64,000 nucleotides of DNA from NCBI GenBank assembly GCA_018336195.1, contig JAGXQV010000056.1:1-64000 (forward strand), in the 5' to 3' direction. The notes beneath the pieces are model-generated. The model did no database searches. It saw only the letters and a list, made by a program, of their open reading frames with translations, and was not told the DNA's origin. The translations under genes and the position numbers were made by a program. This document shows, piece after piece, positions 18,632 to 26,548 of the stretch; position 1 is the stretch's first letter, and each line of letters begins with the position of its first letter. Source of the stretch: Sulfuricella sp. (GTDB taxonomy: Bacteria; Pseudomonadota; Gammaproteobacteria; Burkholderiales; Sulfuricellaceae).

Positions 18632-19233
18632 TGCAGGCTCCAGCGGTCGATCACCAGGCGGATTTCCAGGGTATTGCCGTAAGCCGCTTCCAAGCGGCCC
18701 GGAAGTTCGACGCCCTGCACGGTACGGTAGCGCTCGTAATCGACTTTCCAGCCGTCCTGATAGAGGCGTTCGGGGCGTCCGTTGGCGCCGTTCTCGCCGC
18801 GCCAGCCGGTTTCCGGGGCGGGCAGGCCGAGCGCCCAGTGTTCCAGGCCGTGGATCGGCAAGCGCCAGCCGAGAAAGGCCTGGGTGAGTTCTTCGACGCT
18901 GGCGGCGCGGTGCGGGGTTTCGTCGGCGCTGGTAAGGGTGACGCCGTCGGCGTCGCGGACAATGCGCGCTACCCCTTGGCCAAGCGGGGAAAGCAGCAGG
19001 ATATCGTCGCGGCGGGCATCGTGCGACCAGCGTAGCGAGCCGGAGAAGCCTAGTCCGTCGTATTTCACGGCGATGCGCCCGCTCAGATCGAAACCGCGAA
19101 TCGCCTCGATGCCGGCCAGCGGTGCGGCGGCAAGGGTTTCCGCGGGGGGCGCCGGAACGTCCGCGCAGCCCGCCAACACGGCGAGCAGCGCAACGGCGGC
19201 AAAGCGGTTACGGCTTGAACTTCTTGATGGCAT
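18628..19233 (-). CDS. lolB: Outer-membrane lipoprotein receptor LolB
   Basis: LolB accepts lipoproteins from LolA and inserts them into the outer membrane. The 201-residue product has a lipoprotein signal with lipobox LAGC at about residues 19-22, followed by the LolB fold ([41 protein letters not shown]). It overlaps the upstream TPR gene by 26 bases and ispE by four, giving a tight TPR-lolB-ispE operon. Confidence 0.93.
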   Translation of the reverse strand: MPSRSSSRNRFAAVALLAVLAGCADVPAPPAETLAAAPLAGIEAIRGFDLSGRIAVKYDGLGFSGSLRWSHDARRDDILLLSPLGQGVARIVRDADGVTLTSADETPHRAASVEELTQAFLGWRLPIHGLEHWALGLPAPETGWRGENGANGRPERLYQDGWKVDYERYRTVQGVELPGRLEAAYGNTLEIRLVIDRWSLQ

Positions 19234-20947
19234 CCAGCAGCACTTCGTTGTCCGGATTGTCCTTCAGCGAGGATTGCCAGAGCTTGCCGGCCTCGTCGCG
19301 GCTGCCTTTGACCCACAGCACTTCGCCCAGGTGGGCGGCGATTTCCGGGTCGGGCTGGCCGGTATAGGCGCGGCGCAGATAGTCGATGGCCTTGTCGTAA
19401 GCGCCCAAGCGGTATTGCACCCAACCCATGCTGTCCATGATGAAGGGATCGTCGGGAGCCAGCTTGAGGGCGCGGTCGATCAGCTTGGCGGCTTCTTCGA
19501 GGCGGTCGCCGCGCTCCGCCAGCGAGTAGCCCAAGGCATTGTAGGCGTGGGCGTATTCCGGCTTGATCTGGATGAGTTTACGCAAATCCTGCTCCAGCAC
19601 GTCGAAGCGCCCGACTTTTTCGGCAGCCATGGCTCGGTCGTAGAGCAGATCCGGGTAATTGGGCAGCTTGTCGAGCATCTTGGTAAGCAGGTCGTAGGCT
19701 TCCTGGAACGATTTGGTGACGCGCAGGATCTGCGCCTCGGCAAGCGCCACCTGGACGCGCTGCTGGTTGGTCTGGACGCTGATCTGGTGCAGGTGACGCA
19801 ACGCTTCCGCCACTTGGTTGTCCTTGGCGAGCATGGCGGCATAGCGGATCTGCGCAACCAGGAAGTGTTCGCCCGGGGTGACGTTGTTGAACCAGTTTGC
19901 CGCCTCGCTGTACTGGTGGCGCTCCTCGTAGAGTTGGGCAAGGTACATGCGCACCGAATTGACGTCGCGGTATTTCTCCGCCAACGCCTGTTTCAGGTAA
20001 CGCTCGGCCTTGTCGTAATCGCGCAACTGCAGGGACAGCAGCCCCAGCGCCACGCTGACTTCGGGATTGTCGGGGTTGTCGGCGGCGAGCTTCTCGAATT
20101 GGACGCGCGCTTCTGCGTATTGCTTTTCACCAACCAGCAACCGCGCGTAAGCCAGGCGTATTTCCAGGGCTTGGGGGTTGGCGGAAAGGAATTCCCGATA
20201 ATCGTCGAGCGCTTGTGCGGGCGAGGTTCGCTGCATGACCTGACCGCGGAACAACGCGGCCATTTCCCAATCGGGATGCAGCCGTAGCGCTTCGCCGATT
20301 TCTTTCAGGGTAAGATCGTCCTTTTCCACCATCCAGGCCGCCTGGGCCACGGCGAAGTGCGCTTCAGGCAAATCGGGGAAGGGCTGGGCCAGTTCCTGAA
20401 CCAGGGTCAGCACCGCCGCCTTGTTGGTCTGGCGGCCCAGCATCTGGTGCAGCCCGAGGAAGGAATTGCCGACGCTCTTGCCTTCTTCGGCAAGCAAGCG
20501 TTCGAGGTGGATGCGCGCGTCATTCAACAGGCCGCTGTTAACCAGCAAGGCGGTCACGGTCTGGCGGGCGCGCACATCGGCGGGATCGAGGAGCAGCCAC
20601 AGTCGCGCCGCTTCCAGCGCCCGGCTTTCGAGGCGGGCTTGTAATGCAAGCTCGGTGGCGCGCTTGGCGAGGCGCGGATCGCGGGTGGTCTTGGCGAGGC
20701 CGAGGATACCTTCCATGCCCAACCCTGTTTGGCCGCGCTGCGCCGCCACTTCGGAAATAAGGAACTGGTAAAGTGTCTGGCCGGTCAGTTCGACACTGGG
20801 CAAATCCGCTTTATGGGTTTTCGAATCTTCGCTCGGATGGGCTGCGGCAAGCGGCGCGGCGGGCGTCTCGGCTTTTTTTACGGAAACTTGGGCGCAGCCG
20901 GCGAGGGCCAGCAGAGCGAACATCAGAACGGGATATTTGGGGTTCAT
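19208..20947 (-). CDS. TPR-repeat lipoprotein
   Basis: The 579-residue product begins MNPKYPVLMFALLALAGC, a lipobox signal with cysteine 18. The rest is a superhelix of about 12 tetratricopeptide-like repeats; NPDNPEVSVALGLLSLQLRDYDKAERYLKQAL-type units are clear from about residue 270 onward. Homologues sit next to lolB and mutM in betaproteobacteria and are thought to scaffold envelope complexes; no precise role is established. It is the first gene of the minus-strand lolB-ispE operon. Confidence 0.88.
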   Translation of the reverse strand: MNPKYPVLMFALLALAGCAQVSVKKAETPAAPLAAAHPSEDSKTHKADLPSVELTGQTLYQFLISEVAAQRGQTGLGMEGILGLAKTTRDPRLAKRATELALQARLESRALEAARLWLLLDPADVRARQTVTALLVNSGLLNDARIHLERLLAEEGKSVGNSFLGLHQMLGRQTNKAAVLTLVQELAQPFPDLPEAHFAVAQAAWMVEKDDLTLKEIGEALRLHPDWEMAALFRGQVMQRTSPAQALDDYREFLSANPQALEIRLAYARLLVGEKQYAEARVQFEKLAADNPDNPEVSVALGLLSLQLRDYDKAERYLKQALAEKYRDVNSVRMYLAQLYEERHQYSEAANWFNNVTPGEHFLVAQIRYAAMLAKDNQVAEALRHLHQISVQTNQQRVQVALAEAQILRVTKSFQEAYDLLTKMLDKLPNYPDLLYDRAMAAEKVGRFDVLEQDLRKLIQIKPEYAHAYNALGYSLAERGDRLEEAAKLIDRALKLAPDDPFIMDSMGWVQYRLGAYDKAIDYLRRAYTGQPDPEIAAHLGEVLWVKGSRDEAGKLWQSSLKDNPDNEVLLDAIKKFKP

Positions 20948-21058
20948 ACTTGAATGCTTATGCTTTGGACAGGGAAATTGGAAAGCTAAATTCCCTTGAA
21001 GTTCTATATGGTTCTCGCCATATTAGGCTATATTCCCGGTTTTTCATAGCCGCCCGCC

Positions 21059-21763
21059 ATGCCCCCAGCCACCCTTGAAGCTCGCCAACTCGACCGCCGT
21101 TTCGGGGCGCGCCAAGCCATCCACGCGGCGTCGCTGACGCTCTGCGAAGGCGAAGTGCTGGGCTTGCTGGGACGCAACGGCGCGGGCAAATCCACCCTTC
21201 TGCAAATGCTCGCCGGGGCGCTGGCCGCGGATGCCGGCAGCGTGGCCGTATGCGGCATCGATCTGCAACGCGACCCGCGTTTCGCCAAGGCCCATCTCGG
21301 CTACCTGCCGGAGCCGCCGCCGCTTTATCCCGACATGAGCGTCAACGAATACCTACTGTTCGCCGCGCGTCTGCGCCGCGTCGCCGACCCCACCGGGGCG
21401 GTACTGCGCGCCAAGGCCCGCTGTGCCCTGGAAGAAGTCGCGCAGCGGCCCATCGCCCAGTTGTCGCGGGGCTGGCGGCAGCGGGTGGGCATCGCCCAGG
21501 CCATCGTCCACGAACCGCGGGTGGTGATCCTCGACGAGCCGACCGCCGGCCTCGACCCGGTGCAGATGGTGGAAATCCGCCAACTCATACGCGAACTCGG
21601 CGATAGCGCCAGCGTGTTGTTTTCCACCCACTCCCTCAACGAAGCCGCCGCCCTGTGCGACCGGGTGCACATTCTCCACGAGGGACGCCTGGTTTACGAA
21701 GGCGGCACTGCGGGACTGGAAACGACGTTTTTGCAATTCACCGGTGCGGAGGAAAGCGCATGA
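21059..21763 (+). CDS. ABC transporter ATPase, GldA-like
   Basis: The 234-residue ATPase has Walker A GRNGAGKST, a modified signature LSRGWRQRVGIAQAI of the type seen in GldA-like proteins, Walker B VVILDEPTAGLDP and the switch His in FSTHSLNEA. It powers the permease encoded directly downstream, whose start overlaps its stop (ATGA). GldA-type exporters are tied to gliding or surface structures in Bacteroidetes; in proteobacteria they are mostly uncharacterised. Confidence 0.9.
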   Translation: MPPATLEARQLDRRFGARQAIHAASLTLCEGEVLGLLGRNGAGKSTLLQMLAGALAADAGSVAVCGIDLQRDPRFAKAHLGYLPEPPPLYPDMSVNEYLLFAARLRRVADPTGAVLRAKARCALEEVAQRPIAQLSRGWRQRVGIAQAIVHEPRVVILDEPTAGLDPVQMVEIRQLIRELGDSASVLFSTHSLNEAAALCDRVHILHEGRLVYEGGTAGLETTFLQFTGAEESA

Positions 21764-23823
21764 TCTTCACCCTCGCCGCCCAGGAATTCCGCCGCCTTTT
21801 CACCACGCCGCTGGCCTGGCTGCTTCTCGCCGGCCTGCAGTTGATCCTCGGCTGGCTGTTTCTCGGGGAGGTCGACGCCTTCCTGGCGGTGCAGCCGCAA
21901 TTCGTCGAACTCGCCAACCCGCCCGGCGTGACGGAAGTCGTCGCCATGCCGCTGTTCGGCTACGCCGCCCTGTTGCTGATGCTTGCCGCGCCGCTGCTGA
22001 CCATGCGCAGCATCGCCGGAGAGCGCCATGAGCGCACCCTCGCCCTGCTGCTCTCCTCGCCGCTGTCGATGAGCGAAATCGTGGTGGGGAAATTCGCCGG
22101 CCTGTACGCCTTTCTCGCCCTCACCCTGACGCTGCCCGCCCTGATGGCGGTATCTCTGATCCTCGGCGGCGCGGTGGATGGCGGGCTGATCGTCGCCAAC
22201 CTGCTCGGCCTGCTGCTGCTGGTCGGGGCATTTGCCGCGCTGGGGCTGTTCATCTCGGCGCTCACCGCCCAGCCGATCCTCGCCGCTTTCGGCACCTTTG
22301 GCATCCTGCTCGGCCTGTGGCTCATCAGCTTGGGGGCGCAGGAACCCGGCAGCCTGCTTCACGCTTTTTCGCTGCTCAAGCATTTTGAATCGTTCAACCG
22401 TGGCCTGCTGGCCAGTGCCGACGCGGCGTTTTACCTGGCTTTCGCGGTGCTGTTCCTGGCCCTGGCGATTCGCCGCCTGGAAATCGAGGCCGGCGGCTGG
22501 ACGCGCCGCGACCGTCTGCGCCACGCCGTGCTGGCCATGGTCGCGCTGCTGATTGCCGCCGGGGTGGCGGTGCTGGCGCAGCGCTATCCGCAATCCTGGG
22601 ATCTCACCCGCGACCACCGCCACGTCCTGAGCGCCACCAGCAAAAAGGTGCTCAAACAGATGGCCGGCCCGGTCAGCGTCACCGCCTATGCCAGCCGCCA
22701 GGACATCGAACTGGGCGACGTGCGCAAGATCATCCACGACTTCGTCGCCGATTACCGGCTGGTCAAGCCCGACCTCACCCTGACCTTCGTCGATCCCGCC
22801 GATGCCCCGCAGCAGGCGCGCGACGCCGGCATCCAGGCCAACGGCGAACTGGTGCTGCGCTACAAGAACCGCAGCGAACACCTCACCAACCTCAACGAGC
22901 AGGCGTTTACCAACACCCTGCTGCGCCTCACCCGCAACCGCCCGCCCGCGCTGTTCCTCGACGGCCACGGCGAACGGCGCGCCAACGGCGGCGCCCCCCA
23001 CGACCTCGGCCAGTTTGCCCGCCAACTGGCGAACCGCGGCATCAAGGCGCAGCCTCTGAATCTCGGCAGCGCCCCGGAGATCCCGCGCAAATCCTCGTTG
23101 CTGGTGATTACCGGCGGACAAACCGACCTGCTTCCCGGCGAAGCGGAAAAAATCCGCGCCTACGTGGAACGCGGCGGCAACCTGCTGTGGCTGGTCGAGC
23201 CTGGCCCTCTCCACGGCTACCAGCCGCTGGTCGAGGCCCTCGGCCTGGCGCTGCCCGCCGGCACCTTGCTCGATCCGCAGGCGCGCGGCAAGTACGCGGT
23301 GCCCGCCGCGCTGGTGAATAGTTACGGACGCCATGCCGCCACCGCCGAATTCGACCTCGACACCGTGTTTCCCCTGGCGCGCCCGCTGGGCTTCAACGAA
23401 AGCGGCGGTTGGCACTACGCGCCGCTCGCCGAAACCTCCGCGGAAGCCTGGGTGGAGCGCGACACCCCCGACGCAAATGCCGAATTCGACCCGCAGCGCG
23501 ACATCGCCGGCCCCGCCACCCTCGCCGCTGCGCTGGAGCGCCAGGTCGAAGACCAGACCCAGCGCGTCGCCGTGATCGGCAGTGCCGCATTCGCCTCCAA
23601 TGCCTTTCTCGGTCTGGGCGGCAATCTCGATCTCGCGCTGAATCTCGTCAACTGGCTGGCCGGCGACGACGACCTCATCGCCATCCAGCCCAGGGCCGCC
23701 CGCGACGCCCGCCTCAATTTGAGCAAGAACGCCGCCCTCGCCATGCTGCTGATATTCCTCGCCGGCTTGCCGCTGGCCTTCCTGTCCGCCGGGTCGTGGG
23801 TATGGTGGCGCAGACGTGGGTAG
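21760..23823 (+). CDS. GldF-GldG fusion: ABC-2 permease joined to GldG-like domain
   Basis: The 687-residue product begins MIFTLAAQEFRRLFTTPLAW. The N-terminal 250 or so residues contain six predicted helices of an ABC-2 permease (GldF-like), with a further helix around residues 258-275. A long GldG/DUF4350-type soluble domain follows (about 280-650, with GPVSVTAYASRQDIE, ALFLDGHGERRANGG and LLWLVEPGP), then a C-terminal membrane helix. The ATPase is encoded just upstream with ATGA overlap. The TAG stop is formed by a palindromic repeat that starts at the gene end, so the last residues RRRG may not be ancestral. Confidence 0.87.
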   Translation: MIFTLAAQEFRRLFTTPLAWLLLAGLQLILGWLFLGEVDAFLAVQPQFVELANPPGVTEVVAMPLFGYAALLLMLAAPLLTMRSIAGERHERTLALLLSSPLSMSEIVVGKFAGLYAFLALTLTLPALMAVSLILGGAVDGGLIVANLLGLLLLVGAFAALGLFISALTAQPILAAFGTFGILLGLWLISLGAQEPGSLLHAFSLLKHFESFNRGLLASADAAFYLAFAVLFLALAIRRLEIEAGGWTRRDRLRHAVLAMVALLIAAGVAVLAQRYPQSWDLTRDHRHVLSATSKKVLKQMAGPVSVTAYASRQDIELGDVRKIIHDFVADYRLVKPDLTLTFVDPADAPQQARDAGIQANGELVLRYKNRSEHLTNLNEQAFTNTLLRLTRNRPPALFLDGHGERRANGGAPHDLGQFARQLANRGIKAQPLNLGSAPEIPRKSSLLVITGGQTDLLPGEAEKIRAYVERGGNLLWLVEPGPLHGYQPLVEALGLALPAGTLLDPQARGKYAVPAALVNSYGRHAATAEFDLDTVFPLARPLGFNESGGWHYAPLAETSAEAWVERDTPDANAEFDPQRDIAGPATLAAALERQVEDQTQRVAVIGSAAFASNAFLGLGGNLDLALNLVNWLAGDDDLIAIQPRAARDARLNLSKNAALAMLLIFLAGLPLAFLSAGSWVWWRRRG

Positions 23824-23868
23824 GACGGGCTTCAGCCCGTGATATCGGGTTAAAACCCGACCTACCAC
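23818..23868. repeat. Double-hairpin palindromic repeat with GTAGG/CCTAC ends
   Basis: The element begins GGGTAGGACGGGCTTCAGCC, where CGGGC/GCCCG forms one hairpin. A second hairpin CGGGT taaa ACCCG follows, and it ends with CCTACC. The leading TAG (21821+2000, that is 23821-23823) is the stop codon of the GldFG gene. Confidence 0.8.
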
Positions 23869-23934
23869 CCATTGATTTTATGAGGTCTCGAACAATCCGG
23901 GTTCTACGGCGTTTATTGATTAACTGACAACCCC

Positions 23935-24753
23935 ATGCCCGAACTACCCGAAGTCGAAATCACCCGCCGTGGACTCGCACCGCACCTCACCGGCCAGACC
24001 ATTCGCGCCGTGGTCATCCGCAACGGCAGCCTGCGCCAGCCGATCCCCGCCGACCTGCCCGCAACCCTGCCAGGGCAGACCATCCACGGCGTTGCGCGGC
24101 GCGGCAAATACCTTCTCATCGAATGCGACAGCGGCTGGCTGCTCGCCCACCTCGGCATGTCCGGCAGCCTGCGGGTGGTTCCCGCCACCACTCCGCCGGA
24201 AAAACACGACCACTTCGATTTGGTCCTGGCAAACGGCCTCGCCATGCGCCTGCGCGACCCGCGCCGTTTCGGCCTGATCCTATGGACGGTGGACGATCCA
24301 CTCGCTCACCCCCTCCTTGCCAAACTCGGCGTCGAACCGCTCGGCGAGGCTTTCAACGGCGACGTACTGTACCGCGCCAGCCGGGGCCGCAACCTGCCGG
24401 TCAAGCAATTCCTCATGGAAGGCGGCACGGTGGTCGGCGTCGGCAACATCTACGCCAACGAATCCCTGTTCCGCGCCGCCATCCGCCCCCAAACCGCCTG
24501 CGGACGCCTCAGCGCCAAGCGCTACGAGCGCCTCGCCCAGACCATCAAGGAAACCCTCAGCGACGCCCTCGCCGCTGGCGGCAGCAGCCTGCGCGACTTC
24601 ACCGACAGCGCCGGCAACCCCGGCTATTTCCAGCAGCAGTATTTCGTCTATGGCCGCACCGGCGAACCCTGCCGGGTGTGCGGCGCACCCATCCTCACGC
24701 TGCGCCAGGGACAGCGAGCGACGTTTTATTGCGGGGGGTGTCAGAAGGGGTGA
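23935..24753 (+). CDS. mutM: Formamidopyrimidine-DNA glycosylase
   Basis: MutM excises 8-oxoguanine and formamidopyrimidines. The 272-residue product begins MPELPEVEITRRGL, with the catalytic Pro2 and Glu3 after Met removal. It has the helix-two-turn-helix segment VVGVGNIYANESLFRA and a C-terminal zinc finger (CRVCG ... YCGGC). Elsewhere in betaproteobacteria mutM is divergent from, or next to, the TPR-lolB genes. Here the ABC/Gld pair separates them. Confidence 0.97.
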   Translation: MPELPEVEITRRGLAPHLTGQTIRAVVIRNGSLRQPIPADLPATLPGQTIHGVARRGKYLLIECDSGWLLAHLGMSGSLRVVPATTPPEKHDHFDLVLANGLAMRLRDPRRFGLILWTVDDPLAHPLLAKLGVEPLGEAFNGDVLYRASRGRNLPVKQFLMEGGTVVGVGNIYANESLFRAAIRPQTACGRLSAKRYERLAQTIKETLSDALAAGGSSLRDFTDSAGNPGYFQQQYFVYGRTGEPCRVCGAPILTLRQGQRATFYCGGCQKG

Positions 24754-25113
24754 GGTTTTTTCGGTGGGCGAGCCGATTTTTGGGGTCGAATTGGCGGGTT
24801 TTTGAACTATTTTCGCCGGCCTTAAAAATTCTTCTACTGAAATTTCAATTTGTTATGTTGTCACCTGTAAAAAGTAACAGGTGTTTCATTTTTTGGGATT
24901 GGGTAGGTTAGCGACTTCAACTATCAGGTCGGGGTTGTCATGGTGTTTTTTCCGGGAAATCAGGGGGAGCTGCCAATCAATCCCGTTAAAACAATATGTT
25001 ACGCAGAAAATCCCGTGTTATATGCCTTGAAAGTTCTTTTGCCGGCACGTTTTAGGGTGGCTCTCAAGAAGCATCATCCAAGTAACTGATTACAAATAAT
25101 CCGATCCGTTCAC
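24754..25113. other. 360-base AT-richer convergent gap after mutM
   Basis: GC is visibly lower than in the flanking genes. It holds one clear hairpin (24862-24883) and one 49-codon frame at 24940-25089 without support. I see no RNA gene or insertion-sequence end. Confidence 0.5.
24862..24894 (+). terminator. Possible terminator downstream of mutM
   Basis: CACCTGT (24862-24868) pairs perfectly with ACAGGTG (24877-24883) around an 8-base loop, followed by the T-rich TTTCATTTTTT. It lies about 110 bases after the mutM stop, which is far for a simple terminator. Confidence 0.45.
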
Positions 25114-25542
25114 TCACCTCGTCGCCAAGCCCAGTTGTGCCGCACCCTTGCCGGTTTGCGCCTGCGCCTTTTCCGCTTCCTTCGGTTCCTGCATGAGTTC
25201 CTTGATCTTGGCGGCGATGGTCTCCTCCACGGCGGCCCGTTTCTCCGGCGGCATGGTTTTCAGGCTTTCCTCGGTCAGCCCCATCTTCTTGAGGATGGCT
25301 TCGCGCATCCGCTGTTCCGGCGTTTTCTTCATGTAATCGAGCAATTCCTGTAGCGCCGTCGGTCCTTTGGCTTTGGCTGACGAATCTTTCGGCGCCGTAC
25401 TGGGCGATTCGGTCGCGGGCGCGCTGGAAGCATTCGTCCGTGCCTTGCTTAACACGGACTGGAAAGATTCCCCGGCATTGGCTGATGTAGCGGTGGCCTG
25501 TCCGAAAGGCTGCGGTGTATCGTAACTATTGGAGATTTTCAT
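25114..25542 (-). CDS. Hypothetical protein with conserved helical C-terminal half
   Basis: A 142-residue product. Residues 1-60 are Ser/Ala/Thr/Pro-rich and probably disordered. Residues 63-120 form a compact helical block (ALQELLDYMKKTPEQRMREA ... LKTMPPEKRAAVEETI), followed by a Gln/Ala-rich tail. It has no signal peptide or membrane helix. The block's regularity and codon use indicate a genuine gene; I do not recognise a function. It is convergent with mutM, and its upstream side faces the pseudogene-rich gap. Confidence 0.6.
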   Translation of the reverse strand: MKISNSYDTPQPFGQATATSANAGESFQSVLSKARTNASSAPATESPSTAPKDSSAKAKGPTALQELLDYMKKTPEQRMREAILKKMGLTEESLKTMPPEKRAAVEETIAAKIKELMQEPKEAEKAQAQTGKGAAQLGLATR

Positions 25543-25867
25543 GGAAGCGCCTTTTCATCGCAATTGGAGTGATATAGCGAAGCAAACCTCGTACCAATTA
25601 CAGCAAGCGCGGAGGGAAAGAAATGTAATCAGGGGCCACCGATAGGCGGCATGGTTGGTCGGGAAATGCCATCACCGCTTGCGCTCTCCCGAGCACCCTT
25701 GGATTCCACGGTGTTTTTCCGGATTTGCCGCTTTCAGAAACAAGCGGTCAAGACGGCAATTTCTGCCGACCTGGCCGCACCGTTAAGTGCAAGAGGACGA
25801 CTCGCACAGCCCGGCTTCACCGCCGACTTGTACAAATCACCATGATTAAACTTGAGAAGGGAATGCC
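25543..25867. other. Gap upstream of the antitoxin remnant
   Basis: No convincing gene is visible in 325 bases. The right end (25830-25867) carries a promoter-like TTGTAC/ATTAAACT stretch and an AGAAGGGAA ribosome-binding site leading into the antitoxin remnant. Confidence 0.4.
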
Positions 25868-25999
25868 ATGGTACAAGCCGATACCAAGGTGCTCACCGCC
25901 CATATCCCGTGGTGGCTAGCCGAGTACGGATCGGATGGCAGCCTTCCTTGGCCGTTCGCGCAGCGGGATCATGACGCAGGCTTGAGCAGTGCACCGTAG
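25868..25999 (+). pseudogene. Frameshifted CopG/ParD-like antitoxin remnant
   Basis: The frame opens MVQADTKVLTAHIP, the start of ribbon-helix-helix antitoxins of ParD/RelB type, with an AGAAGGGA ribosome-binding site. After residue 14 the recognisable sequence moves to another frame, where MAAFLGRSRSGIMTQA resembles the expected M-A-A-R-L-E-R-S-R-G-W-I-M-x-Q-A of this family. A stop follows at once. No toxin gene follows; the sequence runs into an IS110-type fragment on the opposite strand. It is a decayed gene with at least one indel. Confidence 0.6.
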
Positions 26000-26114
26000 C
26001 GGGCCAGCACGAAGCTGTCCACGGCATCGGCTTGGTACGCACCGCCAAGCCCGCTCCAATGTCCTTGACCTGGGCAGGATTGACGATGGAAACCGCCACT
26101 TCGGCATTGGTCAA
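25972..26114 (-). pseudogene. IS110-family transposase fragment, frameshifted
   Basis: On the minus strand, TNAEVAVSIVNPAQVKDIGA and GLAVRTK are followed, after a one-step frame change, by ADAVDSFVLARYGALLKPAS and a TGA. The order VNPAQVK, RTK, D-A-V-D, LARYGALLKP is the N-terminal DEDD region of IS110 transposases. About 45 residues survive from an enzyme of 300-400. No recombinase C-terminus or element ends are visible. Confidence 0.65.
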
Positions 26115-26168
26115 TGGCGCTTGTTCATGGTCGCCCCGGTGCCTTCCATCACGGATTCGAACTTGAGG

Positions 26169-26387
26169 TCAGCAGCTTTGGCAGTCTTCCTTGAAGCCCA
26201 GTACCTTGAGGATGTTGACCAGCGGGCACAGGTTGGTGAAGCCGCTCTGGAACAGGTTGACGCCGACGAAGGCGGTGAACCACAGGAAGTTGGCGTTGAC
26301 GAACAGCGGGCTGGCCTGCACGCCCAGAGCGAGCGAGAGCAGCACGAAAAAGCCGGCAACGATGCGAACGATACGATTGATGGTCAT
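26169..26387 (-). CDS. DUF2892 small membrane protein
   Basis: The 72-residue product begins MTINRIVRIVAGFFVLLSLA and has two hydrophobic helices (about 7-25 and 30-48), then a cysteine-containing tail (CPLVNILKVLGFKEDCQSC). This is the inner-membrane module found alone or attached to rhodanese domains (YgaP type), often in sulfur-related operons. The C-terminal Cys pair could bind metal or sulfur. An AAGGAGAAACC ribosome-binding site lies before the ATG. It is downstream of the RND pump on the same strand. Confidence 0.85.
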   Translation of the reverse strand: MTINRIVRIVAGFFVLLSLALGVQASPLFVNANFLWFTAFVGVNLFQSGFTNLCPLVNILKVLGFKEDCQSC

Positions 26388-26424
26388 GGGTTTCTCCTTG
26401 GTTGAGTTGAAAATCTAAGTGGCC

Positions 26425-26548
26425 GTAGCCCGGATGAAGCAACGCGGAATCCGGGGCCGCCGCGAGGCGGAAACAGTGGTCGGAAACGCCGCTGCTATTT
26501 GCGTTGTTTCAAATGCTCCCGGATTTCGCTGCGCTTCATCCGGGCTAC
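26425..26548. repeat. Inverted pair of REP-like sequences after the RND gene
   Basis: Two copies of GTAGCCCGGATGAAGC... in inverted orientation: 26425-26456 forward and 26518-26548 reverse. Each is an imperfect palindrome ending ATCCGGG. They are about 60 bases apart and form a BIME-like unit. The outer TAG of the right copy (26545-26547) is the stop codon of the RND gene. Confidence 0.85.

Noticed and set aside
21694-23868. Open frame of over 700 codons antisense to the GldFG gene
   Set aside because: Low-complexity Gly/Gln/Ala-rich translation typical of an antisense shadow; the plus-strand ABC permease/GldG product is unambiguous.
24940-25089. 49-codon plus-strand frame in the gap after mutM
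   Set aside because: Weak ribosome-binding site, no family resemblance, codon use unlike the neighbouring genes.
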